Part shown: piece after piece, positions 60,934-64,000 of the stretch
Position numbering within the stretch: the stretch's first letter is position 1
Layout of the letters: each line of letters opens with the position of its first letter
NCBI RefSeq assembly: GCF_022664395.1
Contig: NZ_JAKRET010000002.1
Span: 1 to 64,000 of the forward strand
Reading direction: 5' to 3'
Source: Sphingomonas lacusdianchii
GTDB taxonomy: Bacteria; Pseudomonadota; Alphaproteobacteria; Sphingomonadales; Sphingomonadaceae
Length of the DNA stretch: 64,000 bases
Position numbers and translations under genes: made by a program
Notes under the pieces: generated by a model
What the model was told of the DNA's origin: nothing
Seen by the model: the letters and a program-made list of their open reading frames with translations, nothing else
The model's database searches: none

Positions 60934-61605
60934 TTAACCCGCTGCAACAAATCCGCAATGGTTCTTTTGGAGACCCGGGTACGCCGGACTGTCCAACAAT
61001 TGGTCAACCCAGCGCTCGACAAGGTTCATCAGCCGCGAATAGGCGGTCGCATCGTCGAAATCGGGGTCCGCGATACGGCGGTGCATGATCCCGGCGCCGA
61101 CCGTCAGGATCATTTCGGCAAGCTCGGCACGCGACTCGGCCTGATCGGGGCGGGGGGCAAGGCCGGTCAGCGACAGGATCAGTGCCTGCTTGACCCGGCG
61201 GTTGATGTCGTGCGCGATCGCCTTGATCCGGTCGTTGCGCGCAGCCTCGGCGATAATTTCGGGCATCAACTGTCGCGACTCGATGTCCCTGCCGCACTGC
61301 AAGAACATCCGCAGCCATGCGCGGATCGCATCGACATCGCCGGTCTTCACCGCCTGCGCAATCTCGGCCTCGTGCAGGAAGGTGGTGAGGTCGCCCTCGA
61401 CGATCGCGGCGACGATCGCCTCCTTGTCGGCGAAATCGCGATAAATCTGCCCGACCTTGATGCCGGACACCGCCGCGATCTGCGCGACGCCAGTCCCGTG
61501 GAAACCATGTTCGGCGAACAGCGTCCGCGCCACCGCCACCAGCTTTTCGCGCCGGGCCAATGCCTTGCTCGCCCGGCATGCCGCTCCGCACTGCAACAAA
61601 TTCAC
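60934..61605 (-). CDS. TetR-family repressor of the RND pump
   Basis: 223 residues from a GTG at 61605; the longer frame to a TTG at 61662 would start at the edge of the operator and is less likely. N-terminal TetR helix-turn-helix: KLVAVARTLFAEHGFHGTGVAQIAAVSGIKVGQIYRDFADKEAI. C-terminal ligand domain of the AcrR/TtgR kind with LMPEIIAEAARNDRI. Divergent from the acrA-like gene, with a perfect 20-bp palindrome between them, the standard layout for a local repressor that is released by pump substrates. Confidence 0.9.
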   Translation of the reverse strand: MNLLQCGAACRASKALARREKLVAVARTLFAEHGFHGTGVAQIAAVSGIKVGQIYRDFADKEAIVAAIVEGDLTTFLHEAEIAQAVKTGDVDAIRAWLRMFLQCGRDIESRQLMPEIIAEAARNDRIKAIAHDINRRVKQALILSLTGLAPRPDQAESRAELAEMILTVGAGIMHRRIADPDFDDATAYSRLMNLVERWVDQLLDSPAYPGLQKNHCGFVAAG

Positions 61606-61665
61606 GTCCGATTCACCTGTAACCTCTTGCCACTTTCCGCCGGTCGGCGTAGGCGCCGCCAATGT

Positions 61666-61685
61666 GTGAGTGATCGATCACTCAC
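61666..61685. promoter_or_regulatory. 20-bp perfect palindrome, TetR operator
   Basis: GTGAGTGATCGATCACTCAC is a perfect inverted repeat 26 bp before the RND adaptor start and 60 bp before the TetR start. The location between divergent regulator and pump genes fits an operator for the TetR protein. Confidence 0.7.
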
Positions 61686-61711
61686 GTTTAGCACATCCGT
61701 CGAGGACGTTC

Positions 61712-62914
61712 ATGAAAAATCGCATGGCCCCATTGGCACTGGCGCTCCTCCTTTCGGCCTGTGGCGGGGGCGGCGGCGAACAGCAACCGCAGCAGGGCGC
61801 GCCGCAGGGGCCGCCGCAGGTCGGCTTCGTGACGGTACAGGCGCAGCCGGTAACGCTGACCACGCAGTTGCCGGGCCGCACCGCGCCCTATGAAACGTCG
61901 GATGTGCGACCGCAGGTAAACGGGCTGATCCTCGCCCGGCTGTTCCAGGAGGGCGATTATGTCCGGCAGGGTCAGCCGCTCTATCGCATCGACCCGTCGC
62001 CTTATCAGGCGTCGGTGGCGAGTGCCCGTGCGGCACTGTCGCGGGCGCAGGCATCGATCGCCTCGACCCGCAACCTCGCCCGGCGCTATGGCGAACTGGT
62101 CAAGATCAACGCGATCAGTCGGCAGGAATATGAGAATGCGGTGACCGGCGCGCAGCAGGCGCAGGCGGACATCGCCGCGCAGCAGGCCGCGTTGCGACAG
62201 GCGCAGATCGATCTGTCGCGCACGACGATCAAGGCGCCGATCTCGGGCCGGATCGGCCGGTCGGTCTATACCACCGGCGCGCTGGTGTCGGCGGCGCAGA
62301 CCGAGGCGCTGACCACCATCCAGCGGCTCGACCCGATCTATGTCGACATCCAGCAGTCGAGCGCCGACCTGCTCAAGCTGCGGCAGCAGATCCTCGACGG
62401 CGACCTGTCGCGCGGGTCCGGCGCGGCGCGGGTCCGGCTGAAGCTGGAGGATGGCAGCACCTATCCGATCGAGGGGACGTTGAAGTTCACCGACGTGACC
62501 GTCGATCCGGCGACGGGGACGCAGGCGATCCGGGCGGTCTTCGCCAATCCGCGCGGGCTGTTGCTGCCGGGCATGTATGTCCGCGCCGAACTGGTCGAAG
62601 GGACCAAGGCGAACGGCATGCTGGTGCCGCAGCGTGCGGTGACCCGCGATCCGAAGGGCAGCGCGACGGTGCTGGTCGTCGGGGCCGACGGCAAGCTGGC
62701 GCCGCGCCCGCTGACGACCGACCGCACGATCGGCGATGCGTGGCTGGTGACCGGCGGGTTGCAGCCCGGCGACAAGGTCGTCGTCGAAGGCGCGCAGATG
62801 TTGCAGCCCGGCACTCCGGTGAAGGGCTATCCATGGACGCCGCAGACCGCCGGCGCGGCACCGCAGGGCGCTGCCCCCGGTGCCGCCGGCGGTCCGCAGG
62901 CACAGGCGAAGTAA
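61712..62914 (+). CDS. RND efflux periplasmic adaptor, AcrA-like lipoprotein
   Basis: 400 residues. Lipoprotein signal MKNRMAPLALALLLSAC (lipid Cys17) followed by a Gly/Gln-rich linker. TTQLPGRTAPYETSDVRPQVNGLILARLFQEGDYVRQGQ and YRIDPSPYQASVASARAAL open the AcrA family fold. A coiled-coil hairpin (about 100-150), SRTTIKAPISGRIGRSVYTTGALV, and TVDPATGTQAIRAVFANPRGLLLPGMYVRAEL follow. Start ATG after CGAGGACG. Couples the RND pump to an outer membrane channel, which is not encoded in the visible part. Confidence 0.94.
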   Translation: MKNRMAPLALALLLSACGGGGGEQQPQQGAPQGPPQVGFVTVQAQPVTLTTQLPGRTAPYETSDVRPQVNGLILARLFQEGDYVRQGQPLYRIDPSPYQASVASARAALSRAQASIASTRNLARRYGELVKINAISRQEYENAVTGAQQAQADIAAQQAALRQAQIDLSRTTIKAPISGRIGRSVYTTGALVSAAQTEALTTIQRLDPIYVDIQQSSADLLKLRQQILDGDLSRGSGAARVRLKLEDGSTYPIEGTLKFTDVTVDPATGTQAIRAVFANPRGLLLPGMYVRAELVEGTKANGMLVPQRAVTRDPKGSATVLVVGADGKLAPRPLTTDRTIGDAWLVTGGLQPGDKVVVEGAQMLQPGTPVKGYPWTPQTAGAAPQGAAPGAAGGPQAQAK

Positions 62915-62920
62915 CCGCTG

Positions 62921-64000
62921 ATGTCCCGCTATTTCATCGACCGGCCCATCTTCGCCTGGGTCATCGCCGTCGTCATGATGCTGGCCGGCGCGATCGCGAT
63001 CCGCAGCCTGCCGATCGCGCAGTTCCCCGAAATCGCACCGCCCGCGGTCGCGATCACCGCCACCTATCCGGGGGCGGACGCGGAGACGCTGGAGCGTACG
63101 ACGACCCAGATCATCGAACAGCAGCTGCGCGGCATCGACAATCTGCGCTATTTCTCGTCCTCCTCCTCCTCGGCGGGGACGGTGACGATCACGCTGACGT
63201 TCGAACAGGGCACCGATCCCGACATCGCGCAGGTGCAGGTCCAGAACAAGTTGCAGGCGGCGACCCCGCTATTGCCGCAGGAGGTGCAGCGGCAGGGTAT
63301 TCAGGTCACCAAGTCCGCCGCCAGCTTCCTGGTTGTCGTCGGTCTGGTCTCGACCGACGGATCGCACAGCAACAACGACCTGTCCGACATGGTGGTGTCG
63401 CAGTTCCAGGACCCGATCAGCCGCGTATCCGGCGTCGGTGAATTGCAGGTGTTCGGCGCGCAATATGCGATGCGCATCTGGGTCGATCCGCTGAAGCTCA
63501 ACAGCTATCAGCTGACCATCGGCGACGTGACGGCGGCGGTACAGGCGCAGAATGCGCAGGTCTCCGCCGGACAGATCGGCGCGCAGCCGGCGCCCAAGGA
63601 GCAGATGCTGAACGCCACGGTAAGCGTTCAGTCGCGCCTGCAAACGCCAGAGCAGTTCGCCAATATCCGGCTGAAGACCAATGCCGACGGCGCGGTCGTC
63701 CGGTTGGGCGATGTCGCGCGGGTCGAGATCGGCGCGGAGAATTACGGCTTCGACGTGCAGTATAACGGCCGTCCGGCATCGGGCTTCGGCGTCCGGCTGG
63801 CGGCGGGTGCCAATGCGCTCGACACGGTCGAACTGGTCAAGGCGCGCGCGCAGGAAATCGGTCGCGGCCTGCCGGGCGACGTCAAGGTCATCTATCCGTA
63901 CGACACGACGCCGTTCGTCCGCCTGTCGGTCGAACAGGTCATCCACACGCTGATCGAGGCGGTGGTGCTGGTCTTCCTCGTCATGTTCCTGTTCCTGCAG
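62921..64000 (+). CDS. RND multidrug efflux permease, AcrB-like, 5' part
   Basis: The first 360 codons are in the window and the frame runs off its end; a full HAE-1 permease has about 1040-1060 residues. Starts MSRYFIDRPIFAWVIAVVMMLAGAIAI, the first membrane helix, followed by QFPEIAPPAVAITATYPGADAETLE and YFSSSSSSAGTVTITLTFEQGTDPDIAQVQVQNKLQ of the porter domain. It begins helix 2 (HTLIEAVVLVFLVMFLFLQ) at the window edge. Uses the proton gradient to expel hydrophobic compounds. Six bases separate it from the adaptor gene. Confidence 0.95.
   Translation, partial: MSRYFIDRPIFAWVIAVVMMLAGAIAIRSLPIAQFPEIAPPAVAITATYPGADAETLERTTTQIIEQQLRGIDNLRYFSSSSSSAGTVTITLTFEQGTDPDIAQVQVQNKLQAATPLLPQEVQRQGIQVTKSAASFLVVVGLVSTDGSHSNNDLSDMVVSQFQDPISRVSGVGELQVFGAQYAMRIWVDPLKLNSYQLTIGDVTAAVQAQNAQVSAGQIGAQPAPKEQMLNATVSVQSRLQTPEQFANIRLKTNADGAVVRLGDVARVEIGAENYGFDVQYNGRPASGFGVRLAAGANALDTVELVKARAQEIGRGLPGDVKVIYPYDTTPFVRLSVEQVIHTLIEAVVLVFLVMFLFLQ

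Noticed and set aside
1..64000. CRISPR arrays, rRNA or tRNA genes, integrase/attachment-site pairs
   Set aside because: No regularly spaced direct repeats, no rRNA-like stretches, no tRNA-like cloverleaf with a CCA end and no phage integrase were seen on either strand.

Overview
The window looks like chromosome from an alphaproteobacterium of the Sphingomonadaceae (Sphingomonas or a close relative). The grounds are the uniformly high GC, dense ATGA/GTGA gene overlaps, five TonB-dependent receptors (TBDTs) in about 35 kb, a UrcA-family protein, and a GH106 alpha-L-rhamnosidase (the founding member, RhaM, comes from Sphingomonas paucimobilis). This assignment is inference from gene content; no rRNA or tRNA gene was seen.

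Layout. 1-1600: the 3' end of an IS5-family element inserted in an aldo/keto reductase gene, plus a decayed IS5 relic. 1600-7600: glycerol catabolism, with glpK-tpiA-fbp followed by glpD-glpR. Together these take glycerol to dihydroxyacetone phosphate and then toward fructose 6-phosphate. 7600-15100: MFS transporter, cytoplasmic GH31 alpha-glycosidase, TBDT and secreted alpha/beta hydrolase, probably a glycoside-uptake system. 15240-20760: an iron-uptake operon on the minus strand (siderophore TBDT, esterase, DUF3325-like, DUF3649-like, PepSY membrane protein) behind a Fur-box-like palindrome.

20950-37420 is the most interesting part. It reads as a flavonoid-glycoside utilisation locus: a quercetinase-like cupin, a type I extradiol dioxygenase, a LysR regulator, an aromatic-ring FAD hydroxylase, a HbpS/GlcG-like protein, an FAH-family hydrolase, a TBDT, an esterase, a GH79 beta-glucuronidase-like enzyme, an exported GH1 beta-glucosidase, a GH106 alpha-L-rhamnosidase and two small membrane proteins. 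A relic of a rhamnose transporter gene lies at its left end. Three promoters in this locus share one architecture, CATAG-N6-CCTAT-N18-TATTTTACA, followed by a short GC hairpin and GAGAGGA. One of these operators overlaps the start codon of the LysR gene, so the whole locus is likely a single LysR regulon.

38275-46653: a Tat-exported aminotransferase, UrcA protein, two TBDTs and a phytase-like esterase. 46724-48505: an rtcR gene that has lost its sensor domain next to a decayed IS5-family element. 48772-51815: carbonic anhydrase, SulP transporter, carbonic anhydrase. 51916-55957: two-component system and M14 metallopeptidase. 56270-60856: a DHA2-type tripartite efflux operon (MFS, HlyD, NodT) with a GNAT gene. 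60934-64000: a TetR regulator divergent from an AcrAB-like RND pump that runs off the window.
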